DNA from: CAMCYM01 sp964405405 | GTDB lineage: Bacteria > Bacteroidota > Bacteroidia > Flavobacteriales_D > Sanyastnellaceae | Length of the DNA stretch: 23,635 bases | Direction: 5' to 3' | Assembly: GCA_964405405.1 (NCBI GenBank) | Contig: CAYONT010000031.1 | Span: forward strand, 1-23,635 | Shown: positions 1-7,300 of the stretch, one piece after another | Layout of the letters: the number at the start of each line of letters is the position of its first letter | Position numbering within the stretch: the first letter of the stretch is position 1 | The notes under the pieces: model-generated | Seen by the model: only the letters and a program-made list of their open reading frames with translations | Databases searched by the model: none | Told to the model about the DNA's origin: nothing | Position numbers and translations under genes: made by a program

Positions 1-1
1 C

Positions 2-28
2 GCCCCGCCCCACACATCTCCTATCTCT
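2..28. repeat. Left copy of a 27-bp direct repeat
   Basis: These 27 bases (GCCCCGCCCCACAC... ending CTATCTCT) are identical to 802-828, exactly 800 bases away in the same orientation. The two copies bracket the PIN toxin-antitoxin pair. The copies consist of the linker part of the palindromic repeat family, so they may be either the product of repeat spread or the ends of a cassette formed by recombination between arrays. Confidence 0.8.
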
Positions 29-32
29 TGTC

Positions 33-105
33 TCAAGCGCAGCGCAGCTGCGCATATTTCAAGCGCTGCGAAGCAGCGTATATCTCAAGCACAGCCCCGC
101 TGCGC
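33..105. repeat. Array of three short palindromic (REP-like) units
   Basis: Three hairpin units lie side by side: GCGCAGC-gca-GCTGCGC at 37-53, CGCTGC-gaa-GCAGCG at 64-78 and GCACAGC-ccc-GCTGCGC at 89-105 (one mismatch). They are separated by short linkers of the type TCTCAA or ATCTC. The same units recur at 797-911 and 21479-21526. On the minus strand this array begins 12 bases after the stop codon of the 53-codon gene at 117-278. Each unit could form an RNA hairpin, so a role in 3' end protection or termination is possible, but there is no U-tract. Confidence 0.75.
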
Positions 106-116
106 CCATCACAATG

Positions 117-278
117 TCAGCTTGCGGACTCCTCAAGCCCAGCAGATGCTTCAGACAGCCTCCTTTTGATGTAAGCCTTCAATTCCTCGAAGGACATGTT
201 TTTCGTTTCTAGGCTGATTTTGTCCCGGATTTCTCTCATCATCAGGACCGCATCGAAAGATTTCTTACGCTTGTTCAT
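117..278 (-). CDS. Small probable antitoxin partner of the PIN protein (53 aa)
   Basis: This open frame starts with ATG at 278 and ends with TGA at 117, giving 53 residues beginning MNKRKKSFDAVLMMREIRDK. It overlaps the last 14 bases of the PIN gene in another frame, which suggests translational coupling. From memory, short proteins of the form KxFDxVxMMREIRDKI...MSFEELxxYI accompany PIN-domain toxins in Bacteroidota and cyanobacteria; I infer an antitoxin role from that and from the overlap. The basic N-terminus and the predicted amphipathic helices fit a small neutraliser. No DNA-binding fold is obvious. The toxin-first order is the reverse of classical vapBC. Confidence 0.75.
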   Translation of the reverse strand: MNKRKKSFDAVLMMREIRDKISLETKNMSFEELKAYIKRRLSEASAGLEESAS

Positions 279-738
279 GGTCGGTGTAATGGATCAAATC
301 CTTGGGACTGCGGATTTCTAACAAAGCATATCCCATGCGAAGATTGACAGAATTGTACCCCTTGATTCGCTCTAGGTTGACGATGTGCTTAAAATTCCAA
401 CTGGCGAGCACATCCACCTTGTTGATGCTGGCTAAGGCAATGTGGCGGCAGTCCTCCAGGCTTGTCGTTCCTACAACACCGGCCTTGATATAGCTTTGGG
501 CCAAATCCTCCGCATCGTAATTGAACTCTATCCGCTCGAAAGTCCCCACCGGAATCTCATCAAACAGGGAGCGCACCCGAGGGGGCGCATTCAAAAGCTC
601 TAAGTCCAATAGGTCAGAGACTACGAATATCACCCCCCCCTCAACCCAACGATGGAAGAGCAATTGGGTAACATCAGTGAATTCATCATCGAAGTAGCCC
701 CCAACGACGGAAGTATCAATGTAGATGCGCAGCCTCAC
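265..738 (-). CDS. PIN-domain protein, probable VapC-like RNase toxin
   Basis: The 157-residue product opens with the PIN strand-1 motif IYIDTS (Asp8), followed by Glu47 in SDLLDLEL, Asp96 in SLEDCRHIALA and Asp109 in KVDVLASWNFKH. These acidic residues match the metal-binding set of PIN nucleases, which in VapC-type toxins cut tRNA or rRNA. The length fits a single PIN domain. The start is taken as GTG at 738 because no ATG precedes Asp8 in frame; a near-consensus TAnnTTTG box lies only 4 bases upstream, so the message may be almost leaderless. The gene overlaps the small downstream partner by 14 bases. The substrate and the toxin activity are inferred, not shown. Confidence 0.85.
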   Translation of the reverse strand: MRLRIYIDTSVVGGYFDDEFTDVTQLLFHRWVEGGVIFVVSDLLDLELLNAPPRVRSLFDEIPVGTFERIEFNYDAEDLAQSYIKAGVVGTTSLEDCRHIALASINKVDVLASWNFKHIVNLERIKGYNSVNLRMGYALLEIRSPKDLIHYTDHEQA

Positions 739-741
739 ACA

Positions 742-768
742 CTCAAAGATAGTAGATTACAAGCTCGC
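742..768 (-). promoter_or_regulatory. Candidate Bacteroidota promoter for the PIN pair
   Basis: Read on the minus strand, TATCTTTG (749-742) matches the Bacteroidota -7 consensus TAnnTTTG exactly. A TTG (768-766) lies 16 bases upstream, slightly closer than the usual 17-23. The predicted transcription start falls at about the GTG codon at 738, which would give a nearly leaderless message. It is a short motif, so a chance match is possible. Confidence 0.4.
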
Positions 769-796
769 AACCCCACTGCCCGCATCCCCCATCTCA

Positions 797-911
797 GCGC
801 AGCCCCGCCCCACACATCTCCTATCTCTAATCTCCGCGCAGCCCCGCTGCGCCCATCTCTTATCTCAAGCGCTGCGCAGCAGCGCCTATCTCAAGCGCAG
901 CCCTGCTGCGC
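797..911. repeat. Array of four palindromic (REP-like) units, one half-deleted
   Basis: Units are at 797-803 (left arm GCGCAGC only, the right arm being replaced by CCCGCCCC), 836-852 (GCGCAGC-ccc-GCTGCGC), 870-884 (CGCTGC-gca-GCAGCG) and 895-911 (GCGCAGC-cct-GCTGCGC). Linkers are variants of CCCATCTC or ATCTCAA. The last unit abuts the stop codon of the wzc-like gene (912-914) with no spacing. The unit at 836-852 and its CCGATCTC-type flank reappear almost letter for letter at 21510-21526, 20 kb away. Confidence 0.8.
802..828. repeat. Right copy of the 27-bp direct repeat
   Basis: This copy is identical to bases 2-28. It sits just after the half-deleted palindrome at 797-803, as though a palindrome had been broken at this point. 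With the left copy it brackets the PIN pair. Confidence 0.8.
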
Positions 912-3398
912 TCATTTCCCATCTCCCTCCTCCCCATACCGATACCCCGGCCCCCCGTACCCATAACCATAGCCGTACCCATATCCATAACCATAGCCGT
1001 ACTTGTAAGCGTACTTCGCGTAATAGTACTGCCAACGGCGCATCCTGATGTTGTTGAGGATGAATGAGGCGCGCAGGTTGTTTTGCTGAAGGACCTCCTC
1101 GAGGTGGCGGATGCTGCGCTTGGAGGACTTTTCCGTGTTCGTGACCAGCAGGCCGGTGTCTGCTTGGGACATGAGGACCAAGGCGTCGCTGATGAGGAGG
1201 ATGGGCGGGGTGTCGAGGATCACGTAGTCAAACCGCTCGCGGAGCTGGACCAGCAGGTCCCGGGTGGCTTCGCTGAGGACCAGCTCGGAAGCATTGGGCG
1301 GGACCGGGCCGGCGGTGAGGACCTTCAGGTTGTCCACAGGGCCGGGGCGAAGCGCTTCATCCAGGGTGCAGCGCCCGATGAGTACCGTGGAGAGACCCTG
1401 GGTGTTTGTGAGTTGCAAGTTCTTGTGCACCTTGGGCTTGTGCATGTCAAAGTCGCAGATGACGACCTTTTTGCCCGCCTTGGCGAGGATGGTGGACAGG
1501 TTCGTCGAAGTGAACGTCTTGCCCTCGCTGGGGTGGAGGGAGCTGATGAGAATCGTCTTCGAACCCTGCTGGGTCAGCATGTACTGCAGGTTCGTCCGGA
1601 TGGCCCGGAACGCTTCGGTGACCTGGGAGCGGCTGTCCGCCAGGATGGAGATGGGTTGCGTCTCGATGTCCGGATAGTGCGGGATGCCGCCGATGACCGG
1701 CAGGTCTGAGATCTCCCGCAGTTCGCTCGTGCTTTCGATTCGTTCGAAGAACAGCATCCGCACCAGGGCAATCGCCAGGGCGATGAGCAAACCGATGCCT
1801 GTGTAAGTCCAAATCGTCCTCCCCTTGTCCGGTCCGACCACCCCCCCATACCGCGCCCGCTCGATGAGCGAAGCCTCCGGGGCGATGCCGGCGCGCGCGA
1901 TGATGGTGGATGCCTTGGAGTTCAGGAGAAACACGTACAGTTCTTCGTTCACGAGCAGCTTGCGCTCCATGCTCAAGATGTCCCGTTGGGTCGCGGGCAG
2001 GTCGCCGAGACGGGCTTCTAGGTCACGGATTTGGCCTGCCAAATCGCTCCGCTGGCTGACCAGGGCCTGGCGCGTATCCTCGATGTACCGGGAAATGCTG
2101 AAGCGGACGTTGCTGATGGTCGAATCGATGCGGCGGATGGCGAAGTTGTCCTCGGTCACGTCCAGCAACATGCCGGCGCGGGAGGTCCGGAGGGTGAAGA
2201 GGGAGTTCACCTGTTGGATGAGGAGCTGGTCCTCCTCGAAGAGGTAGGTGGTCGGGGGCAGGCCCTGGCCATCGTCGCCCGAGAGCAGGTAGCGCTGTAG
2301 GGACTTCATGGCCTCGAGCCGCAGGTCCAGCTGGCGCTGGGCGGTCTCGAGTTCGACGAGGGAGTTGAAGAACTCGTTCTGTTCCCGGCTCAGGTCCAGC
2401 ACCTTGTTCGCTTCCTTGAACCGATCGACCATGCGCTCCAGGCTGTCCATGATGGACACCAGTTCCTCGAGCTGGACGTCGATGAAGGTCTCGGTGCGCA
2501 GGCTCGCCGACAGCCGGGCCTCCTTGGTGTAATCAATGTAGGTGGAGGCCAAAGTGTCCAAAAACTGCTTGCTCCGCCCCGCGAGGGTGCTGCTCACCTC
2601 CAGGGTCAGGATGCTCGTGCGGTCCACGTTGGTCACCTTGAGGTTGGAGCGGAACTGCTCGACGCGGAGGTTCCGGTTGTAGGCATGGATGCGGAAGTGC
2701 TGCTTGCGGGCCTGGTCCAAGGCGTCTTCGTTGGGGGCGTCGCGTTGGGCGGGGATGGGGGCGTCTCCCCAGGCCGCAGGCACGGGTTGCCCCCGGTTGG
2801 AGCGCCGGGTCAGGATGGCTGGATCGGTGAGGTACACGGTCAAGGCCAAATCCGGTCCCTGAATGCGCTCTCCGAACTCCCGGACTTCGCTCACGTCCTT
2901 CCCATCCGGTCGGGTGTACTCGATCCGGTAATGTTGGTCGTCCTGGATGAACAAATCAATGGGGGCCCCCAACAACTCCGGCAGGAACATCTCGGGTTCC
3001 ACCTCGATTTTGAGGTTGCCGAACCCCGGGACTTGGGTGGTTCGGATTCGGCCTACAAAAAAGTAGTCCAAGGGTTGGTCCAGCAGGTCCACCGCCCGAC
3101 CGATGAGGTCATAAGACTGCAGAATCCGCTGCTGGTTCTGCACGTCGTTGCTCAGGCTCTGGGCGCCAATGGCCCCCAACATTTGTGCTTGGTAATCGAA
3201 GGTTTCCTTGCTCTCCAATAGCAATTCTGCCGTCGCACTGTGGATGTCCAATTGCCGGTGGGTCGTGAGCCGGCCGATGATGTTGCCCGTTCCCGCGAGA
3301 AGGATGATGAGCCACCAATTCCGGGCCAGCAGCTTCAAATAGGGCCGGAGGTCGCTCAGGTTGATGAGTTCCTTGCTTCGTTTCGTGGCGTCGGACAT
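912..3398 (-). CDS. Wzc/GumC-type polysaccharide co-polymerase with BY-kinase domain
   Basis: The 828-residue inner-membrane protein is probably a tyrosine autokinase that controls chain length and export of capsular or exopolysaccharide. A Wzz-like N-terminus has a first membrane segment at about 26-44; a long periplasmic region with coiled coil lies at about 300-480; the second membrane segment is at about 529-550. The cytosolic kinase shows Walker A (HPSEGKTFTS, 622-631), Walker A' (VICDFDMHKP, 646-655) and Walker B (YVILDTPP, 725-732). The tail at 791-821 holds 15 tyrosines, including a (GY)n run, the expected autophosphorylation cluster. The ATG at 3398 is chosen because the Wzz region follows at once; the frame stays open upstream only through the divergent gene. 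No polysaccharide genes adjoin it here, so its locus may continue to the left. Confidence 0.9.
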   Translation of the reverse strand: MSDATKRSKELINLSDLRPYLKLLARNWWLIILLAGTGNIIGRLTTHRQLDIHSATAELLLESKETFDYQAQMLGAIGAQSLSNDVQNQQRILQSYDLIGRAVDLLDQPLDYFFVGRIRTTQVPGFGNLKIEVEPEMFLPELLGAPIDLFIQDDQHYRIEYTRPDGKDVSEVREFGERIQGPDLALTVYLTDPAILTRRSNRGQPVPAAWGDAPIPAQRDAPNEDALDQARKQHFRIHAYNRNLRVEQFRSNLKVTNVDRTSILTLEVSSTLAGRSKQFLDTLASTYIDYTKEARLSASLRTETFIDVQLEELVSIMDSLERMVDRFKEANKVLDLSREQNEFFNSLVELETAQRQLDLRLEAMKSLQRYLLSGDDGQGLPPTTYLFEEDQLLIQQVNSLFTLRTSRAGMLLDVTEDNFAIRRIDSTISNVRFSISRYIEDTRQALVSQRSDLAGQIRDLEARLGDLPATQRDILSMERKLLVNEELYVFLLNSKASTIIARAGIAPEASLIERARYGGVVGPDKGRTIWTYTGIGLLIALAIALVRMLFFERIESTSELREISDLPVIGGIPHYPDIETQPISILADSRSQVTEAFRAIRTNLQYMLTQQGSKTILISSLHPSEGKTFTSTNLSTILAKAGKKVVICDFDMHKPKVHKNLQLTNTQGLSTVLIGRCTLDEALRPGPVDNLKVLTAGPVPPNASELVLSEATRDLLVQLRERFDYVILDTPPILLISDALVLMSQADTGLLVTNTEKSSKRSIRHLEEVLQQNNLRASFILNNIRMRRWQYYYAKYAYKYGYGYGYGYGYGYGYGGPGYRYGEEGDGK
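957..1002. repeat. Tandem repeat coding the Gly-Tyr tail of the Wzc-like kinase
   Basis: On the minus strand this is a hexamer-like repeat of GG(T/C)TA(T/C) codon pairs. An 18-base block occurs twice without change (961-978 and 985-1002), giving a 24-base higher-order period. Such a tract can change copy number by slippage in frame, which would alter the number of tyrosines. Confidence 0.8.
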
Positions 3399-3403
3399 GG
3401 TGA

Positions 3404-3424
3404 CGCAATTTCGTTCGAATTGCG
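3404..3424. promoter_or_regulatory. Inverted repeat just upstream of the wzc-like start
   Basis: CGCAATT (3404-3410) and AATTGCG (3418-3424) form perfect 7-base arms with a 7-base centre, 5 bases before the ATG at 3398. The rest of the 89-base divergent region also has AAGGGA-T-TCCCTT (3444-3456) and a GGGG/CCCC pair near 3462-3474. These could be an operator shared by the two divergent genes or hairpins in the wzc leader. I see no TAnnTTTG box here. Confidence 0.4.
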
Positions 3425-3487
3425 CCACTTTCCACAACAGGGCAAGGGATTCCCTTTTGAAGGGGGCACGCCCCGTAACTTCGGAGC

Positions 3488-3991
3488 ATGGAAATGAGCA
3501 TGGTTTCGTCGGGCTGGCCGGGGATGTCGTCCGAGGCCCGGTTGTGGATCTACGTTGCGGACCAGCCCTTGACTTCGGTCCAACAGGCGGCGCTCGCTTC
3601 CCACTTCGATGCGTTCTTGTCCACCTGGGACGCCCACGGCGCTCCGGTCCGGGGCGGCTGGGCCCTGTGCCTCGACCGCGTCTTCCTGCTGGCCGCCGAA
3701 CCGTCCCCAACCCCTCCCACTGGTTGCGCCATCGACCGCTCGGTAGCATCCCTCCGCACCCTCGGCGACACCCTGGGCGTCGATTGGTTCAACCGACACC
3801 ATATTATGTATCGCCAGTCGCCCACCGCCCCTTGGGAGCACGCCCAGATCCACGCCTTCTGGGCCCTTCGCAAAGCCGGCCGTGTCACCGACACCACCGA
3901 GGTTCTAAACACTTCCGCCGCCACGATGTTCGAATGGCTCCAGTCCCCCGCACCTCGCTTCGCGGACAGTTGGCATGCGCGGATGTGGTGA
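3488..3991 (+). CDS. Conserved Bacteroidota protein, often named 'ABC transporter ATPase'
   Basis: The 167-residue protein has the layout of a small family widespread in Bacteroidota: RLWIY near the N-terminus (18-22), a central TGCAIDRSVASLRTLG block (78-93), VDWFNR (98-103), a segment on residue use around FWALRKAGRV, and a short SWHARMW end. Databases often call it 'ABC transporter ATPase', but no Walker A, signature or Walker B motif is present, so the name is not supported. No signal peptide or membrane segment is seen, so it is probably cytosolic. The function is unknown. ATG at 3488 has GGAG 5 bases upstream; ATG at 3494 is also possible. It is divergent from the wzc-like gene, 89 bases away. 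Confidence 0.8.
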   Translation: MEMSMVSSGWPGMSSEARLWIYVADQPLTSVQQAALASHFDAFLSTWDAHGAPVRGGWALCLDRVFLLAAEPSPTPPTGCAIDRSVASLRTLGDTLGVDWFNRHHIMYRQSPTAPWEHAQIHAFWALRKAGRVTDTTEVLNTSAATMFEWLQSPAPRFADSWHARMW

Positions 3992-4358
3992 ACACTGGAT
4001 TTCGTAACCGATTGAATCTTACCCATTTCCTCGTTTCTAAACGGCATCGGCGGTTGTAAAAAGCCATATAAAATAGACCAAACCGCAATACCAACCCCCG
4101 GAAATTTGAAGGTATTTCGCTGATTTCGCCAAAAAACGTTGGATTGCTCGGGAGTCTTTGCTACATTTAACGCGCTGACCACATTCTCTTCACACAGATT
4201 GTGAGAGGCAACCCAATCGCCTGGGTTACGACTTTCTAGATGCCAGTGCTTCTGGTGCGGGGATGAACCAGGGTGATCGGACGTCTTCGGGTGTTTCAAC
4301 GGCGTTTTTGCAGGGAGTTACCATCAAGTCGGATTTCTAACCAAAACCAATTCAAACC
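3992..4358 (+). other. 367-base gene-free region, probable leader of the large secreted protein
   Basis: I find no tRNA, no convincing small gene and no mobile element here. The region is more AT-rich than its surroundings between 4040 and 4200. It contains a candidate promoter at 4139-4169 and, further on, a small hairpin AACCCA-atcgcc-TGGGTT (4210-4227). If the promoter is right, the message has an untranslated leader of about 180 bases. No terminator is visible after the gene ending at 3991. Confidence 0.55.
4139..4169 (+). promoter_or_regulatory. Candidate Bacteroidota promoter for the 1503-aa protein
   Basis: TTG at 4139-4141 is followed after 20 bases by TACATTTA at 4162-4169, which matches TAnnTTTG in all but the last base. 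The spacing agrees with the Bacteroidota -33/-7 arrangement. The motif is short and one base is off, so this is tentative. Confidence 0.35.
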
Positions 4359-7300
4359 ATGTTCAACTTCTTCAAAAAGTGTTGTGGCACTGCGCTCGCG
4401 GTGTTTGCACTTTACTTTGCGATGGGTACGGCGTCGGCGCAATGTGCGACGGAGGCGTACACCGTCACGGTCACCCCGGGCTCTTGGGGCTCCGAGGTTT
4501 CTTGGCAGATTTATGACGGCAACAATTTAGTTGCGGGCGGTGTGCCGGGAACTTCCACCGTAAACTTGGGCCCGGGCCAGTTAACTTTCCTGGGAATTGA
4601 CTCTTTCGGTGATGGCTGGAATGGCGCTCAAGCCACAGTCACCCGGGTTTCCAATGGTGAGGTGATCCTCAGCAACTGGACCTTCACCTCAGGTACCGAA
4701 GCAACTGCCACGTTGAACACGGGCAACGTAGCCACGTTGACGGTGACGGCTGGAAGCTGGGCCAGTGAGATTAGCTGGTCGATTACCGACGCAGCAGGAA
4801 CCACTTGGACCGGCGGCGCCCCCACCACCATAACCCTTTGCAATTTTGCCTCGGGGGCGTTCACGTTCAATGGCGTAGATTCATACTGCGATGGTTGGAA
4901 CGGAGCAACGGCCACCTTGGTCTGGAATGGCAACACGGTGATGAACGCTTTCACGTTCGCCTCGGGTTGCAACAGTTCCTTCACAGGTTCTGCGTCCTTC
5001 GCCGTTCCCGGTTGCATGGACCCGACTGCGCTCAACTACAACCCCGCAGCCACGGAAGACAATGGCTCGTGCTTGTACCCCACTTGCGCCTCTTCGGGCA
5101 CCTACTGCTACCCGAATGGCATTCCAGCAGCCAGCCCCACGGTCTTCATTGATCACACTTCCATCGCGGGCAACACGGCGGTGCTCTCCTTCTCGCAGGG
5201 AAACGTTGAAACGGGTTTCGACCGTCTGCAGATTTACCAGGACTTGCCACTGACCGCAGCCAACCGGATTTATGATTCCGGAACCGCTTTCAATGGCAAC
5301 CTGAACATCACGGGGCTGAACTTGATTTCGACCACGGGACGGTTCATCGCAACCATCTCCTCAGACGGTTCAGTCGCTTGTGAATCCTTCGGCTACCTGC
5401 CCTTCGTTTGGGAGATTTCATGCGAAGTTTTGGGATGCAACGATCCGCTCGCTTGCAACCTGAACCCTGAGGCCACCTACAACGATGGCACTTGCGATTA
5501 CTCTTGCGTGGGTTGTATGGATCCAACGGCGGCCAACTATGACCCCAACGCGACCCAGCAGAACCCCGGTTCATGTGTTTACTGCGCAGCGGGAACGTAC
5601 GTGGCTGCTGTGACCATGACGGACAGTGGCAACGACGGATGGGAAGGTGCACAGTACTTCATTTCGAACCTGAGCACAGGCGAAGTGGTTTCGGGTGGAT
5701 TCGATAACGCTGACGTCAACGTCGGCGGTGTGGCCACGGATTACAACTGCTTGCCATTGGGTTGCTACACCTTCACGGTGGCTGGTGGAACAGGCATCGG
5801 TGAAGTGGGTTACACCCTCAACGACCAGTTCGGAACTACCTACCTAACGGGTACGGGTGCCATCACCCAGTACAACGTGGACTTCGGTTTGCAGGGCACT
5901 TGCGGTTTCGCAGGTTGCACGGATCCTTACTGCTTCAACTACAACATTTCCGCTACGGTGGACAACGGTTCTTGCATCTGTCCTCCCCCCAACAACGCGT
6001 TGGAATTGGCAGAAGCAGTGTTCTGTGGTGCGACGGTAAACGGTACGTTGGCAAACGCAACGGACGAAGACGGTGTGACCGCCTTCCCCGGTTTCTTGTC
6101 GGCCATCACCACCCCCGGTGTTTGGTACGAATTCAATGCGACCACGACCCAGCAAGTGATTGTTGACCTCTGCGGCACCCAGTTCGCTGGATTCGCCTCA
6201 CCGGTTTCCAACACCAAGTTGCACGTCTTCCGCCAATTGGCTGACGGTACGTTGCAGCCGATTGTGAGCAACGACAACACCTGCAACCTGCATGCATCAG
6301 CAGCGTTCTTGGCAGAAACCGGCGGCAACTATTTCATCTACGTGAGCAAGGCCGCAACCACGAACACGGGCACCAGCTTCTTGTTGTCGGTGAACTGCGA
6401 ATCTTGTGCAGGCGAAGTTCCTTTCAACGATGTCTGTGAAGATGCATTCCCACAGTTCTCTGGTGTCACCTTCACCGGATCGGTTTGCTGTGCTTCTTCG
6501 CCATCCATTCCTAGCTTCAACGGAAACGCCACCACCACCAACTATGGGGTGTGGTTCACCTTCAACAGCTCGGACTATGACACGTTCTACTTCAACTTGA
6601 CGAACGTAGACGCTGCGCAGCTCACCTTGACCATCTACACCATTGGTGGTGATTGTTCAACGGTGACCGGTGCTCCGGGTACTGTGGTTGGTTGTGCCTT
6701 CACGGGACAGTGTGCGGGATCGATTGAGTCGTTCATTGACTTGGTGCCTGACACGGACTACTACTTCCTCGTGGGAACCACGAATCCGGCAGGTTGTGGT
6801 GACTTTGAATTCACCACCACGGGTATCTACCTGGGCTGTACGGATCCGTTGGCTTCGAACTACGACCAACAGGCGACCCAAGACGACGGTACTTGCACTT
6901 ACAACCAAGCGCCACCAAACGATTTGTGTGCGAACGCGATCACGCTGCCTTGCAACCAGGGCTTCATCCCAGGTTCTTTGGGCGGAGCAACGCCAGACTT
7001 GCAGTCTTCGTTGTGCGTGCCCGGTGCACCCCAAGTCACACCATGCGTCACGGCTGTAAACGGTCTCTATCCTGGAACGACCTTCACACCCACCTGCACG
7101 GGAGCCACGCAGAACATCACGACCTGTGGATGGGGAAGTGAGTACTCCCGTGTGAACGTTGTGGCGGGTACGACCTATGTTTTTGGGTCTTCGATCTCAA
7201 CCGACATCTGCACGATTGCGAACAACATCACACCAATCTCAGCGTTCACCGCGGGCATCGGTTCCGTGACCTGGACGGCAACGTTTACGGGAACGGTGCG

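Noticed and set aside
33..911. CRISPR-like array
   Set aside because: Units are short palindromes with 5-15 base linkers of similar wording; there are no unique spacers of about 30 bases and no cas genes.
3399..3749. N-terminal extension of the Wzc-like frame up to 3749
   Set aside because: The extra residues are Arg/Pro-rich, lie opposite the conserved divergent gene, and precede a normal Wzz start at 3398.
3992..4358. tRNA, riboswitch or small gene in the long leader
   Set aside because: Only one 6-base hairpin is visible, with no cloverleaf and no conserved riboswitch core that I recognise; short frames there have no start context or motif.
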